This document shows, piece after piece, positions 1 to 31,214 of a stretch of DNA of 64,000 nt. Under the pieces are notes generated by a model that was not told the DNA's origin, made no database searches, and saw nothing but the letters and a program-made list of their open reading frames with translations. How positions within the stretch are numbered: position 1 is the stretch's first letter; each line of letters begins with the position of its first letter. Both the position numbers and the translations under genes were made by a program. This stretch comes from Semisulcospira habei. Taxonomy: Eukaryota; Mollusca; Gastropoda; Semisulcospiridae. The stretch is from the NCBI GenBank assembly GCA_036245525.1, contig BTPG01000003.1, positions 212,597,445-212,661,444 of the forward strand, read 5' to 3'.

Positions 1-3000
1 GAGTCACAAGACAGAAACCCTCATGCGCGTCACAAGACAGAAACCCTCATGCGAGTCACAAGACAGAAACCCTCATGCGAGTCACAAGAGACAGAAACCC
101 TCATGCGAGTCACAAGACAGAAACCCCCATGCGAGTCGCAAGAGACAGAAACCCTCATGCGAGTCACAAGAGACAGAAACCCTCATGCGAGTCACAAGAG
201 ACAGAAACCCTCATGCGAGTCACAAGACAGAAACCCTCACGCGAGTCACAAGACAGAAACCCTCATGAGCGTCACAAGACAGAAACCCTCACGCGAGTCA
301 CAAGACAGAAACCCTCATGCGAGTCACAAGACAGAAACCCTCATGCGAGTCACAAGACAGGAACCCTCATGCGAGTCACAAGAGACAGAAACCCTCACGC
401 GAGTTACAAGACAGAAACCCTCATGCGAGTCACAACAGACAGAAACCCTCATGCGAGTCACAAGAGACAGAAACCCTCATGCGAGTCACAAGACAGAAAC
501 CCTCATGCGAGTCACAAGAGACAGAAACCCTCGTGCGAGTCACAAGAGATAGAAACCCTCGTGCGAGTCACAAGACAGAAACCCCCATACGAGTCACAAG
601 AGACAGAAACCCTCATGCGAGTCACAAGAGACAGAAACCCTCATGCGAGTCACAAGACAGAAACCCTCATGCGAGTCACAAGACAGAAACCCTCATGCGA
701 GTCACAAGACAGAAACCCTCATGTGAGTCACAAGAGACAGAAACCCTCACGCGAGTCACAAGACAGAAACCCTCATGCGAGTCACAAGAGACAGAAACCC
801 TCATGCGAGTCACAAGACAGAAACCCCCATGCGAGTCGCAAGAGACAGAAACCCTCATGCGAGTCACAAGAGACAGAAACCCTCATGCGAGTCACAAGAC
901 AGAAACCCTCATGCGAGTCACAAGAGACAGAAACCCTCATGCGAGTCACAAGACAGAAACACCCATGCGAGTCGCAAGAGACAGAAACCCTCATGCGAGT
1001 CACAAGAGACAGAAACCCTCATGCGAGTCACAAGAGACAGAAACCCTCATGCGAGTCACAAGACAGAAACCCTCATGCGAGTCACAAGACAGAAACCCTC
1101 ATGCGTGTCACAAGACAGAAACCCTCACGCGAGTCACAAGACAGAAACCCTCATGCGAGTCACAAGACACAAACCCTCATGCGAGTCACAAGAGACAGAA
1201 ACCCTCATGCGAGTCACAAGACAGAAACCCCCATGCGAGTCGCAAGAGACAGAAACCCTCATGCGAGTCACAAGAGACAGAAACCCTCATGCGAGTCACA
1301 AGAGACAGAAACCCTCAAGCGAGTCACAAGACAGAAACCCTCACGCGAGTCACAAGACAGAAACCCTCATGCGCGTCACAAGACAGAAACCCTCATGCGA
1401 GTCACAAGACAGAAACCCTCATGCGAGTCACAAGAGACAGAAACCCTCATGCGAGTCACAAGACACAAACCCTCATGCGAGTCACAAGAGACAGAAACCC
1501 TCATGCGAGTCACAAGACAGAAACCCCCATGCGAGTCGCAAGAGACAGAAACCCTCATGCGAGTCACAAGAGACAGAAACCCTCATGCGAGTCACAAGAG
1601 ATAGAAACCCTCAAGCGAGTCACAAGACAGAAACCCTCACGCGAGTCACAAGACAGAAACCCTCATGCGCGTCACAAGACAGAAACCCTCATGCGAGTCA
1701 CAAGACAGAAACCCTCATGCGAGTCACAAGAGACAGAAACCCTCATGCGAGTCACAAGACAGAAACCCCCATGCGAGTCGCAAGAGACAGAAACCCTCAT
1801 GCGAGTCACAAGAGACAGAAACCCTCATGCGAGTCACAAGAGACAGAAACCCTCATGCGAGTCACAAGACAGAAACCCTCACGCGAGTCACAAGACAGAA
1901 ACCCTCATGCGCGTCACAAGACAGAAACCCTCACGCGAGTCACAAGACAGAAACCCTCATGCGAGTCACAAGACAGAAACCCTCATGCGAGTCACAAGAC
2001 AGGAACCCTCATGCGAGTCACAAGAGACAGAAACCCTCACGCGAGGTACAAGACAGAAACCCTCATGCGAGTCACAACAGACAGAAACCCTCATGCGAGT
2101 CACAAGAGACAGAAACCCTCATGCGAGTCACAAGACAGAAACCCTCATGCGAGTCACAAGAGACAGAAACCCTCGTGCGAGTCACAAGAGATAGAAACCC
2201 TCGTGCGAGTCACAAGACAGAAACCCCCATACGAGTCACAAGAGACAGAAACCCTCATGCGAGTCACAAGAGACAGAAACCCTCATGCGAGTCACAAGAC
2301 AGAAACCCTCATGCGAGTCACAAGACAGAAACCCTCATGCGAGTCACAAGACAGAAACCCTCATGTGAGTCACAAGAGACAGAAACCCTCACGCGAGTCA
2401 CAAGACAGAAACCCTCATGCGAGTCACAAGAGACAGAAACCCTCATGCGAGTCACAAGACAGAAACCCCCATGCGAGTCGCAAGAGACAGAAACCCTCAT
2501 GCGAGTCACAAGAGACAGAAACCCTCATGCGAGTCACAAGAGACAGAAACCCTCATGCGAGTCACAAGACAGAAACCCTCATGCGAGTCACAAGAGACAG
2601 AAACCCTCATGCGAGTCACAAGACAGAAACACCCATGCGAGTCGCAAGAGACAGAAACCCTCATGCGAGTCACAAGAGACAGAAACCCTCATGCGAGTCA
2701 CAAGAGACAGAAACCCTCATGCGAGTCACAAGACAGAAACCCTCATGCGAGTCACAAGACAGAAACCCTCATGCGCGTCACAAGACAGAAACCCTCACGC
2801 GAGTCACAAGACAGAAACCCTCATGCGAGTCACAAGACACAAACCCTCATGCGAGTCACAAGAGACAGAAACCCTCATGCGAGTCACAAGACAGAAACCC
2901 CCATGCGAGTCGCAAGAGACAGAAACCCTCATGCGAGTCACAAGAGACAGAAACCCTCATGCGAGTCACAAGAGACAGAAACCCTCAAGCGAGTCACAAG

Positions 3001-6000
3001 ACAGAAACCCTCACGCGAGTCACAAGACAGAAACCCTCATGCGCGTCACAAGACAGAAACCCTCATGCGAGTCACAAGACAGAAACCCTCATGCGAGTCA
3101 CAAGAGACAGAAACCCTCATGCGAGTCACAAGACAGAAACCCCCATGCGAGTCGCAAGAGACAGAAACCCTCATGCGAGTCACAAGAGACAGAAACCCTC
3201 ATGCGAGTCACAAGAGACAGAAACCATCATGCGAGTCACAAGACAGAAACCCTCACGCGAGTCACAAGACAGAAACCCTCATGCGCGTCACAAGACAGAA
3301 ACCCTTACGCGAGTCACAAGACAGAAACCCTCATGCGAGTCACAAGACAGAAACCCTCATGCGAGTCACAAGACAGGAACCCTCATGCGAGTCACAAGAG
3401 ACAGAAACCCTCACGCGAGTTACAAGACAGAAACCCTCATGCGAGTCACAACAGACAGAAACCCTCATGCGAGTCACAAGAGACAGAAACCCTCATGCGA
3501 GTCACAAGACAGAAACCCTCATGCGAGTCACAAGAGACAGAAACCCTCGTGCGAGTCACAAGAGATAGAAACCCTCGTGCGAGTCACAAGACAGAAACCC
3601 CCATACGAGTCACAAGAGACAGAAACCCTCATGCGAGTCACAAGAGACAGAAACCCTCATGCGAGTCACAAGACAGAAACCCTCATGCGAGTCACAAGAC
3701 AGAAACCCTCATGCGAGTCACAAGACAGAAACCCTCATGTGAGTCACAAGAGACAGAAACCCTCACGCGAGTCACAAGACAGAAACCCTCATGCGAGTCA
3801 CAAGAGACAGAAACCCTCACGCGAGTCACAAGACAGAAACCCCCATGCGAGTCGCAAGACAGAAACCCTCATGTGAGTCACAAGAGACAGAAACCCTCAC
3901 GCGAGTCACAAGACAGAAACCCTCATGCGAGTCACAAGAGACAGAAACCCTCACGCGAGTCACAAGACAGAAACCCCCATGCGAGTCGCAAGAGACAGAA
4001 ACCCTCATGCGAGTCACAAGAGACAGAAACCCTCATGCGAGTCACAAGAGACAGAAACCCTCATGCGAGTCACAAGACAGAAACCCTCATGCGAGTCACA
4101 AGAGACAGAAACCCTCATGCGAGTCACAAGAGACAGAAACCCTCATGCGAGTCACAAGACAGAAACCCTCATGCGAGTCACAAGAGACAGAAACCCTCAT
4201 GCGAGTCACAAGACAGAAACACCCATGCGAGTCGCAAGAGACAGAAACCCTCATGCGAGTCACAAGAGACAGAAACCCTCATGCGAGTCACAAGAGACAG
4301 AAACCCTCATGCGAGTCACAAGACAGAAACCCTCATGCGAGTCACAAGACAGAAACCCTCATGCGCGTCACAAGACAGAAACCCTCACGCAAGTCACAAG
4401 ACAGAAACCCTCATGCGAGTCACAAGACAGAAACCCTCATGCGAGTCACAAGACAGGAACCCTCATGCGAGTCACAAGAGACAGAAACCCTCATGCGAGT
4501 TACAAGACAGAAACCCTCATGCGAGTCACAAGAGACAGAAACCCTCATGCGAGTCACAAGAGACAGAAACCCTCATGCGAGTCACAAGACAGAAACCCTC
4601 ATGCGAGTCACAAGAGACAGAAACCCTCATGCGAGTCACAAGAGACAGAAACCCTCGTGCAAGTCACAAGACAGAAACCCCCATATGAGTCGCAAGAGAC
4701 AGAAACCCTCATGCGAGTCACAAGACAGAAACCCTCATGCGAGTCACAAGACAGAAACCCTCACGCGAGTCACAAGACAGAAACCCTCACGCGCGTCACA
4801 AGACAGAAACCCTCACGCGAGTCACAAGACAGAAACCCTCATGCGAGTCACAAGACAGAAACCCTCATGCGAGTCACAAGACAGAAACCCTCATGCGAGT
4901 CACAAGAGACAGAAACCCTCACGCGAGTTACAAGACAGAAACCCTCATGCAAGTCACAAGAGACAGAAACCCTCATGCGAGTCACAAGACAGAAACCCTC
5001 ATGCGAGTCACAAGACAGAAACCCTCATGCGAGTCACAAGACAGAAACCCTTATGCGAGTCACAAGGGACAGAAACCCTCATGCGAGTCACAAGAGACAG
5101 AAACCCTCATGCGAGTCACAAGAGACAGAAACCCTCATGCGAGTCACAAGACAGAAGCCCCAATGCGAGTCGCTAGAGACAGAAACCCTCATGCGAGTCA
5201 CAAGAGACAGAAACCCTCATGCGAGTCACAAGACAAACCCTCATGCGAGTCACAAGACAGAAACCCTCACGCGAGTCACAAGACAGAAACCCTCATGCGA
5301 GTCACAAGACAGAAACCCTCACGCGCGTCACAAGACAGAAACCCTCACGCGAGTCACAAGAGACAGAAACCCTCATGCGAGTCACAAGACAGAAACCCTC
5401 ATGCGAGTCACAAGACAGAAACCCTCACGCGAGTCACAAGACAGAAACCCTCATGCGAGTCACAAGACAGAAACCCTCATGCGCGTCACAAGACAGAAAC
5501 CCTCACGCGAGTCACAAGAGACAGAAACCCTCATGCGAGTCACAAGACAGAAACCCTCATGCGAGTCACAAGACAGAAACCCTCACGCGAGTCGCAAGAC
5601 AGAAACCCTCATGCGCGTCACAAGACAGAAACCCTCACGCGAGTCACAAGACAGAAACCCTCATGCGAGTCACAAGACAGGAACCCTCATGCGAGTCACA
5701 AGACAGAAACCCTCACGCGAGTCACAAGACAGAAACCCTCATGCGCGTCACAAGACAGAAACCCTCACGCGAGTCACAAGACAGAAACCCTCATGCGAGT
5801 CACAAGACAGGAACCCTCATGCGAGTCACAAGACAGGAACCCTCATGCGAGTCACAAGAGACAGAAACCCTCATGCGAGTTACAAGACAGAAACCCTCAT
5901 GCGAGTCACAAGAGACAGAAACCCTCATGTGAGTCACAAGACAGAAACCATCATGCGAGTCACAAGAGACAGAAACCCTCATGCGAATCACAAGAGACAG

Positions 6001-7043
6001 AAACCCTCGTGCGAGTCACAAGACAGAAACCCCCATACGAGTCGCAAGAGACAGAAACCCTCATGCGAGTCACAAGAGACAGAAACCCTCATGCGAGTCA
6101 CAAGACAGAAACCCTCATGCGAGTCACAAGACAGAAACCCTCACGCGAGTCACAAGACAGAAACCCTCACGCGCGTCACAAGACAGAAACCCTCACGCGA
6201 GTCACAAGACAGAAACCCTCATGCTAGTCACAAGACAGAAACCCTCACGCGAGTCACAAGACAGAAACCCTCACGCGCGTCACAAGACAGAAACCCTCAC
6301 GCGAGTCACAAGACAGAAACCCTCATGCGAGTCACAAGACAGAAACCCTCATGCGAGTCACAAGACAGAAACCCTCATGCGAGTCACAAGAGACAGAAAC
6401 CCTCACGCGAGTTACAAGACAGAAACCCTCATGCAAGTCACAAAAGACAGAAACCCTCATGCGAGTCACAAGAGACAGAAACCCTCATGCGAGTCACAAG
6501 ACAGAAACCCTCATGCGAGTCACAAGAGACAGAAACCCTCATGCGAGTCACAAGACAGAAACCCTCATGCTAGTCACTAGACAGAAATCCTCATGCGAGT
6601 CACAAGACAGAAACCCTTATGCGAGTCCCAAGGGACAGAAACCCTCATGCGAGTCACAAGAGACAGAAACCCTCATGCGAGTCACAAGAGACAGAAACTC
6701 TCATGCGAGTCACAAGACAGAAACCCTCATGCGAGTCACAAGACAGACACCCTCATGTGAGTCACAAGACAGAAACCCTCACGCGAGTCACAAGACAGAA
6801 ACCCTCACGCGAGTCACAAGAGACAGAAACCCTCACGCGAGTCACAAGACAGAAACCCTCATGCGAGTCACAAGACAGAAACCCTCATGCGAGTCACAAG
6901 ACAGAAACCCTCATGTGAGTCACAAGACAGAAACCCTCACGCGAGTCACAAGACAGAAACCCTCACGCGAGTCACAAGAGACAGAAACCCTCACGCGAGT
7001 CACAAGAGACAGAAACCCTCATGCGAGTCACAAGAGACAGAAA
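1..7043 (+). repeat. 26/28-bp satellite array
   Basis: About 260 tandem monomers fill the first 7 kb. A 26-bp form has CACAAGACAGAAACCCTCAT at its heart, and a 28-bp form carries an extra AG (CAAGAGACAG). Neither length is a multiple of 3 and the consensus has no stop in any plus frame, so very long open frames occur in all three frames (up to about 3.1 kb). They encode low-complexity repeats of the type MRVTRQKPSCESQ and are not taken as genes. Rare variants recur in blocks: CACAACAGACAG is at about 431, 2073 and 3447, giving higher-order spacings of about 1642 and 1374 bp. The array continues past the left edge. Its right end merges into the hairpin at 7031-7094. Confidence 0.97.
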
Positions 7044-7138
7044 CCCCCATAAGCCCCAGCGACTGCGGGGGCTCATGAGGGTTTATGTCTCTTGCAGATG
7101 GGTAGCTTTCAGCTTTGCCCCGACAGTTAAGTGGTTAA
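7031..7138. repeat. PAL-A hairpin element, right half
   Basis: The left arm 7031-7060 pairs with 7065-7094, with a few mismatches. The right flank ends in GTGGTTAA at 7138, as in other PAL-A copies. The left arm (CAAGAGACAGAAACCC) is the same sequence as the satellite monomer immediately to its left. The element's own left flank is not visible because the satellite takes its place. Confidence 0.8.
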
Positions 7139-7193
7139 CGTTTATAATCTGGCATTGCCCGTGAGCATTGTACGGTCGATCTATTTCTCGCAG

Positions 7194-7194
<1 letters not shown>

Positions 7195-7232
<38 letters not shown>

Positions 7233-7246
7233 CACTTGCACACACA
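7195..7246. repeat. CA microsatellite beside a splice donor
   Basis: Interrupted CA/CG dinucleotide tract. On the minus strand it is a UG-rich tract starting directly after the donor of the exon at 7252-7395. Confidence 0.9.
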
Positions 7247-7251
7247 CTTAC

Positions 7252-26096
<18,845 letters not shown>

Positions 26097-26244
26097 CTGT
26101 CAAAACCAGAACTGCAGCTTGTCAAGAAACATTTCCATTTTTGTTACATAATATAATATGTCCGACGTGTTGACATTTTTATAATAAAAAAAAAATGGCC
26201 CTCCATCACTGCTGGGAAATGGTGAACAATATCCAACTGCAATA

Positions 26245-26306
26245 GGCAAAGAACCTACTGAGCCCCAGCAGGTGCAGGGGCTCATGAGGTTCTTTGCCTA
26301 TTGCTG
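26245..26306. mobile_element. PAL-A hairpin, short core
   Basis: CAATAGGCAAAGAACCTAC ... GCCCC and its complement AGGGGCTCATGAGGTTC ... CTATTG. Confidence 0.8.
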
Positions 26307-27030
26307 AGCCTATTCATGTCCATGTTGCCTGGTTTGATAGGATGATTCGGTGTTGAATTTGCCATGCTTTCAAAGTCATTTCACCACTCACGCAGTCAAA
26401 AAAACTTGCCACTATGAAACGCACAGCAGCGCACCCCCTAAACGCACGGCAAAATCTGTGGAGCAGGTGTGAGCTAAAACACTCAAAATTTCATTTCCCA
26501 ATACTGCTTTCTGGACCCTTCCAGATATAATGTACTTCTTCTACTATAGCTGAACAAGTTCCATTCACCCTCCTCCGAAAATACATGAAAGACACAGAGC
26601 TACATAGGGGACATTTAGCATACTAAATACAAGAAACATTTAGTTTTGCATTCCCTAAGTATCACTCATTGCCACCGGAAGCCAGCTCTCTAACCAATTT
26701 CCCCCAGGATATCTCGCCCGACATGGTTGATAAACATCTCCCCACTTGACACTGCGGGTTTCGTGGGAAAAATACAAGAAATAGTATGAGAAAGGGGCTG
26801 GGCAAATTTATTCGCCTTTGTGCGCTCATTAGAGGGCTATAAAATTTGACGGCGTGCACTTGAAGATTGTGCGCCGTGCGCGGTTAAATCTTATTTCAAG
26901 TTAGGCCTTTTGTCTAGACATGCACACTAGGAACATTCATGAAGGAGATACTCTGCAAACTATTAACCCTTTCTGTACCTACAGCATGTCCCTTTCATTT
27001 ATGACGTTTGGATGTCGTCAAATGAAAGAC
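26307..27030. other. No recognisable feature
   Basis: Unique-looking sequence upstream of the receptor exons found. No exon with a signal peptide and consistent phase could be recognised. Confidence 0.5.
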
Positions 27031-27210
<180 letters not shown>

Positions 27211-27222
27211 CACGAGCACGCA

Positions 27223-27666
27223 CAGGGGCGGATCAGTTACCTCGGTGGGTTTGGGGAGGGGGGGGGGGGCAGGGAGGTCCAAATTTTTGTTTGGGACCTT
27301 CAACCTTACACATAAGGCCTCCCCGACGCCACACCTTCTTCCAGTGGCCAAAAAGGAAGAGGAAGAGAGGAAGAAGGCGTGTGTGCGTCAACACTCGCCA
27401 CTCGCTGAAATATCGGGTGTGTGGGAGGGGGGGGGGGAGGGGGACCGTGTGTGGGTGTGGAAACTCACCAATAAATCAAACAGGGAGGGCAGTGGGGGGT
27501 GGGGGTGGGGGAGGGGTGGAGTGGGGGTGGGGGTGGGGTGGGGGTTCAAACACCCCTAAAAGGGACGTTGTTATAGTATTTTAAAACAATTTTGGGTCGG
27601 GGGGGGGGGTGGGGAGGGGGGCGGTCCGGAACTCCTAGGGTGGTCCCCCCACCCGATCCGCCCCTG
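27223..27666. mobile_element. hAT-like MITE with G-rich interior
   Basis: Terminal inverted repeats CAGGGGCGGATC / GATCCGCCCCTG enclose 444 bp of mostly G-rich sequence with no transposase. The termini resemble hAT elements. A clear 8-bp target duplication was not found. Confidence 0.7.
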
Positions 27667-28034
27667 ACACCCTATACAAATTATTCTTATTGTGCGAGGC
27701 GCGAGGCTTTAAAATAAACCAGATTTTCCACATAGTTGATTCTAAAGCATACGTAATAAGCAGGACAAATACACATGCACTTTTTTTTTCGATTTCAGGG
27801 AGCACCGAGATGTGAACAGATTACTCTCCTTGTTGAAAACTCGCTGAAGTTGACGAGCTCAGTGGGTGTGTGAGTGTGTACGTATCGGTTTGTGATATTA
27901 GTTGTCTAGTTTTAAAGTTTTTACAGTGTGTGTAGGACATTGGGTTTGTGTGATAGAGTATTAATTATTTCTTATTGTTGACTGTGATGTTTGTAATGGT
28001 AACGACACCAGCACACATCGCTAGGCTTTATGTT
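27667..28034. other. No recognisable feature
   Basis: AT-rich sequence without motif. Confidence 0.55.
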
Positions 28035-28190
28035 TCGTAATATAATACTGATAATACTAATAATGAGTACTTGTATAGTGCCTGACCTCAGATTAGAGCT
28101 CTAGGCGCTTAACAAAAACTAATTGTACAAAAATAACTAATTACAAAAACACAATTTACAAAAAGTACTAAAACACAATACAAAGCACTC
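28035..28190 (-). mobile_element. AAT-tailed LINE 3' end or SINE fragment
   Basis: AATAATGAGTACTTGTATAG then TCTAGGCGCTTAACA. This AAT/AAGCGC arrangement recurs at LINE 3' ends in the window (28857, 42233, 46004). Confidence 0.5.
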
Positions 28191-28262
28191 TGTAAACAAG
28201 CTATAACGTCACCATGGCAAATGGCAATAAACAGTATCTACATCTACCTCTAAATGTTGGCT

Positions 28263-28472
28263 TAACCCAATTGTACCCCAACACCGAAATCCCCAAATTG
28301 TGCCGTTGTCCCCTGAAGACTGCATTGCAGTGCAGGACACAGATCGACCATGATAGTTCAAGGGTGGTGCCCGAATTGGCGCCCATAGGCGCCAAGCTAT
28401 TCTGGCATCACCCTTGAACTATCATGGTCGATCCTCATCTTGCTGCGGTGTGTCTGGGGTAGAATGAGTTAA
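28263..28472 (-). mobile_element. PAL-B element, reverse orientation
   Basis: TTAACCCAATTGTACCCC (long arm) to TGGGGTAGAATGAGTTAA, 210 bp. Core hairpin at 28350-28432. Confidence 0.85.
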
Positions 28473-28547
28473 CTCATTCGAGAAGCGCCGCTTAGGATAC
28501 GCAGCATACGCCGAGAATCCGAAGGGGGGACGTCTCCAATGAGTTAA
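28469..28547. mobile_element. PAL-C, diverged copy
   Basis: TTAACTCATTCGAGAAGCGC to CGTCTCCAATGAGTTAA, sharing its left TTAA with the preceding PAL-B element. Confidence 0.85.
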
Positions 28548-28612
28548 CCGGATTTCGGCTGTCGAAACACGGAGAAGTCGAGCAGACGTCAATGTTTCCT
28601 TGCACTTTCAAC

Positions 28613-28829
28613 TTAACCCTCTCCCTGCCACTGTACGTACATTTTTGTTCCTGAAATCTGGGTTCATGCGACGACCGAAAGCCCACACCGTCCACGAAAC
28701 ATGGACACAAATTGATCTCAGCAAGAGGCATAGATCCTCCTGAGCCCCCGCATTCGCGGGGGCTCATGAGGATCTATGTCTCTTGCGATTGGACCGTGTT
28801 CACTTGTTTCTCGTCAGTTAAGAGGTTAA
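28613..28829. mobile_element. PAL-A element, full copy (217 bp)
   Basis: TTAACCCTCTCCCTGCCACT to GTTAAGAGGTTAA. Hairpin core 28718-28788 (GCAAGAGGCATAGATCCTC / ATCTATGTCTCTTGC). Confidence 0.87.
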
Positions 28830-28856
28830 GCGTATTCGGCTGTGCTCGGGGGGTAA

Positions 28857-28858
28857 TA

Positions 28859-28901
<43 letters not shown>

Positions 28902-29400
28902 ATTTATATAGCGCTATTATCTTACTCAAACGTTCTAAGCGCTTTACAATCTGTACACAAAAATAAAAATACAATGACATGCACATAACAAACAAAACAC
29001 GATACCCGAACACACCACTTTTACAATAAGCTAAACAACAATACATACATAATAATTTATATTCTAATTAACATTCAGTCTAAACAAGGAGGATTACAGA
29101 ACTACAACTAAGGCATCAAACACTGGCAGTTATTCAAAGTAAAGCTTGAAGAAGTGAGTTTTCAACAACCTCTTGTTTCTGACCTCAAGAGGAAGTGTAT
29201 TCCATAACACTGGGGCCTGATAAACAAAAGTGCGCTGACCAAATGTTTTAGTTTGGACAGAATTACACACAACTTCTGTTTACCAGAAGAGGAGCGGAGC
29301 TCACGAGAGGGTGTATACGCGTGCAGCAAAGAGGACAAGTATTCTGGGATGGTGCCTGAAAGGCAGTTAAAACAGATTGACATAATATCTATATTGCTGT
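28857..29400 (-). mobile_element. L2-like LINE 3' end
   Basis: On the minus strand it encodes IPEYLSSLLHAYTPSRELRS, then after a frameshift a VLWNTLPLEVRN-like segment. The 3' UTR ends in an ATT tract (28857-28897 as AAT). Truncated at the 5' end. Confidence 0.8.
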
Positions 29401-29640
29401 TAAGAGGCTAAGCGTATTCGGCTGTGCTCGGGGTGTAATATATATATTGCGCTGTTCGAGGAATAATTATTGGTGTGATATTCAATACGAACACATGGCA
29501 CATCTAACTCAATATGCAGTTACCCATACAATACATGGTCCTTGGTATTGATCGTGTCATAGCGTCTCAGCTCACGTGCAATATATTGACCATCTGACTG
29601 CTAATGTCGACACATTTCAACGGAAAAGACGCGCTAAACC
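29401..29640. other. No recognisable feature
   Basis: 29401-29440 (GGCTAAGCGTATTCGGCTGTG) repeats sequence from 28825-28850, so the region may be a fragmented duplicate. Confidence 0.5.
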
Positions 29641-29659
29641 ATAAAGCACTGACGCAAAA

Positions 29660-29800
29660 CGACAGGATGTGGCTCGAATATGATAGTTCAAGGGTGCTGT
29701 CGGAATAGCTTGGCGCCTACAGGCGCCAAGCTATTCCGACACCACCCTTGAACTATCATGGTCGAGCTGTCTCCAGAACTGAGACGTTGACCACAGAGGT
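29660..29800. mobile_element. PAL-B hairpin copy
   Basis: GATAGTTCAAGGGTGCTGTC ... CGGAATAGCTTGGCGCC and its complement, with the CGAGCTGTCTCCAGAA flank. Ends decayed. Confidence 0.8.
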
Positions 29801-29834
29801 CATCTCCAAACTTCGATAAACTCTTCCTCAGTGC

Positions 29835-30329
29835 TTAACACATTCCGCCCCAGGACCGAAATCCCCAAATTTTGAAGCTTCCCTCTGAAGGACATATGAC
29901 CGAAATCCCCAAATTTTGAAGCTTCCCTCTGAAGGACATATGACCGAAATCCCCAAATTTTGAAGCTTCCCTCTGAAGGACATATGACCGAAATCCCCAA
30001 ATTTTGAAGCTTCCCTCTGAAGGACATATGACCGAAATCCCCAAATTTTGAAACTTCCCTCTGAAGGACATATGACCGAAATCCCCAAATTTGGAAGCTT
30101 CCCTCTGAAGGACTTATGACCGAAATCCCCAAATTTGGAAGCTTCCCTCTGAAGGACTTATGACCGAAATCCCCAAATTATCAAGCTTCCCTCTGAAGGA
30201 CTTATTACAATTCTACAGACAGATCCGGAGCGTGATAGTTCAAGGGAGCCAAGTGATTTCGGCACCACCCCTGAACTATCATGCTCGATCTATGTCTATC
30301 TGTGGTTGTGTCGGGGCTGAATGAGTTAA
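29835..30329 (-). mobile_element. PAL-B element with an expanded arm
   Basis: TTAACACATTCCGCCCC at left, a core hairpin at 30231-30284 and GGGCTGAATGAGTTAA at right. The long arm, about 60 bp in normal copies, has grown into eight 44-bp units. Confidence 0.88.
29854..30205 (+). repeat. 44-bp tandem repeat, 8 copies
   Basis: Unit starts GACCGAAATCCCCAAATTTT. Units begin every 44 bp from 29854 to 30162. The unit equals part of the PAL-B long arm. Confidence 0.97.
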
Positions 30330-30450
30330 AGCCGTCTGCTCCATACCAAACGTTCGCCCGATACAACGGGTTATGAATGTTGTCTCGCCTCAGCTCAGTT
30401 TTGTGTACCCTTCTTATCACAATCTATGTAAATCGGCACGCGCACCAGAG
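30330..30450 (+). repeat. Dispersed repeat following PAL elements
   Basis: GCCGTCTGCTCCATACC ... ACAACGGGTTATGAATGTTG ... TACCCTTCTTATCACAATC. Related sequence at 38775-39500 and 41012-41150. Confidence 0.7.
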
Positions 30451-30569
30451 GGTTTCCCTGCTTTTGGGGCGTAATGGGAGAAACTCTCCTGTGCACAAAG
30501 AAGAAGAAGAGCAGAAAGGACTTCTTCCACTTTACGACATTCAAAGTTCATAATGTAAGTTAGCCCTTT

Positions 30570-30890
30570 TGCTCGATGGTTAGTTCGGGTTTAACGTCCA
30601 CAGCACCGAGGTGATCATGGACGGCTCTGACGGGCGGGTTATGGGGGACAGGGAAATCTATTGCCTATGGAGTACGACCTGAACACTGATCAACTCAGGC
30701 GGACTCAAATGTGCCACTTTGATTTACCAGGACCTTTCAACGGACATGCTATTGAACAAATCCGTTTTTTCCCCCTGGATTGTGAGTCCAGCTACCGGGG
30801 CCGGGACGGGATTCGAACCCACGACCCGGCGATTCCCTTCGCTCTCCTGCTCCGACGTTTAACCGCCTGAGCTATTTCGGACTCCTTTTG
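30570..30890 (-). mobile_element. tRNA-derived SINE, family 1
   Basis: On the minus strand it begins GGAGTCCGAAATAGCTCAGG (A-box-like) and has GTGGGTTCGAATCCCG (B box), then a body ending GCTGTGGACGTTAAACCC. A body-only copy is at 41948-42118. Confidence 0.85.
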
Positions 30891-30902
30891 CTCGACTGAA
30901 CA

Positions 30903-31214
30903 CAGGCCATACTTATATCAAACTACTGGCCATACTTATATCACACACTGGCCATACTTATATCACACACAGGCCATACTTATATCACACTACTGGCCAT
31001 ACTTATATCACACACTGGCCATACTTACATCACACACTGGCCATACTTATATCACACACTGGCCATACTTATATCACACTACTGGCCATACTTATATCAC
31101 ACACTGGCCATACTTATATCACACACTGGCCATACTTATATCACACACTGGCCATACTTATATCACACACTGGCCATACTTATGTCACACACTGGCCATA
31201 CTTATATCACACAC
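30903..31214 (+). repeat. About 22-bp tandem repeat, roughly 14 copies
   Basis: Unit CTGGCCATACTTATATCACA, with occasional ACTACTGG variants. Confidence 0.97.

Noticed and set aside
1..7043. CRISPR-like array because of short regular repeats
   Set aside because: There are no unique spacers; monomers are contiguous 26/28-bp tandem repeats in an animal genome.
23..7078. Open frames of up to 1033 codons across the left 7 kb, in all three plus frames
   Set aside because: They translate a 26/28-bp satellite whose unit has no stop; frames change with each monomer, and no start context, splice signal or domain supports a protein.
30780..30890. A tRNA gene on the minus strand (A and B boxes)
   Set aside because: The boxes belong to a SINE head followed by a repeated body. 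The cloverleaf is imperfect and the body recurs at 41948. The same holds for 36770-36838 and 52980-53050.
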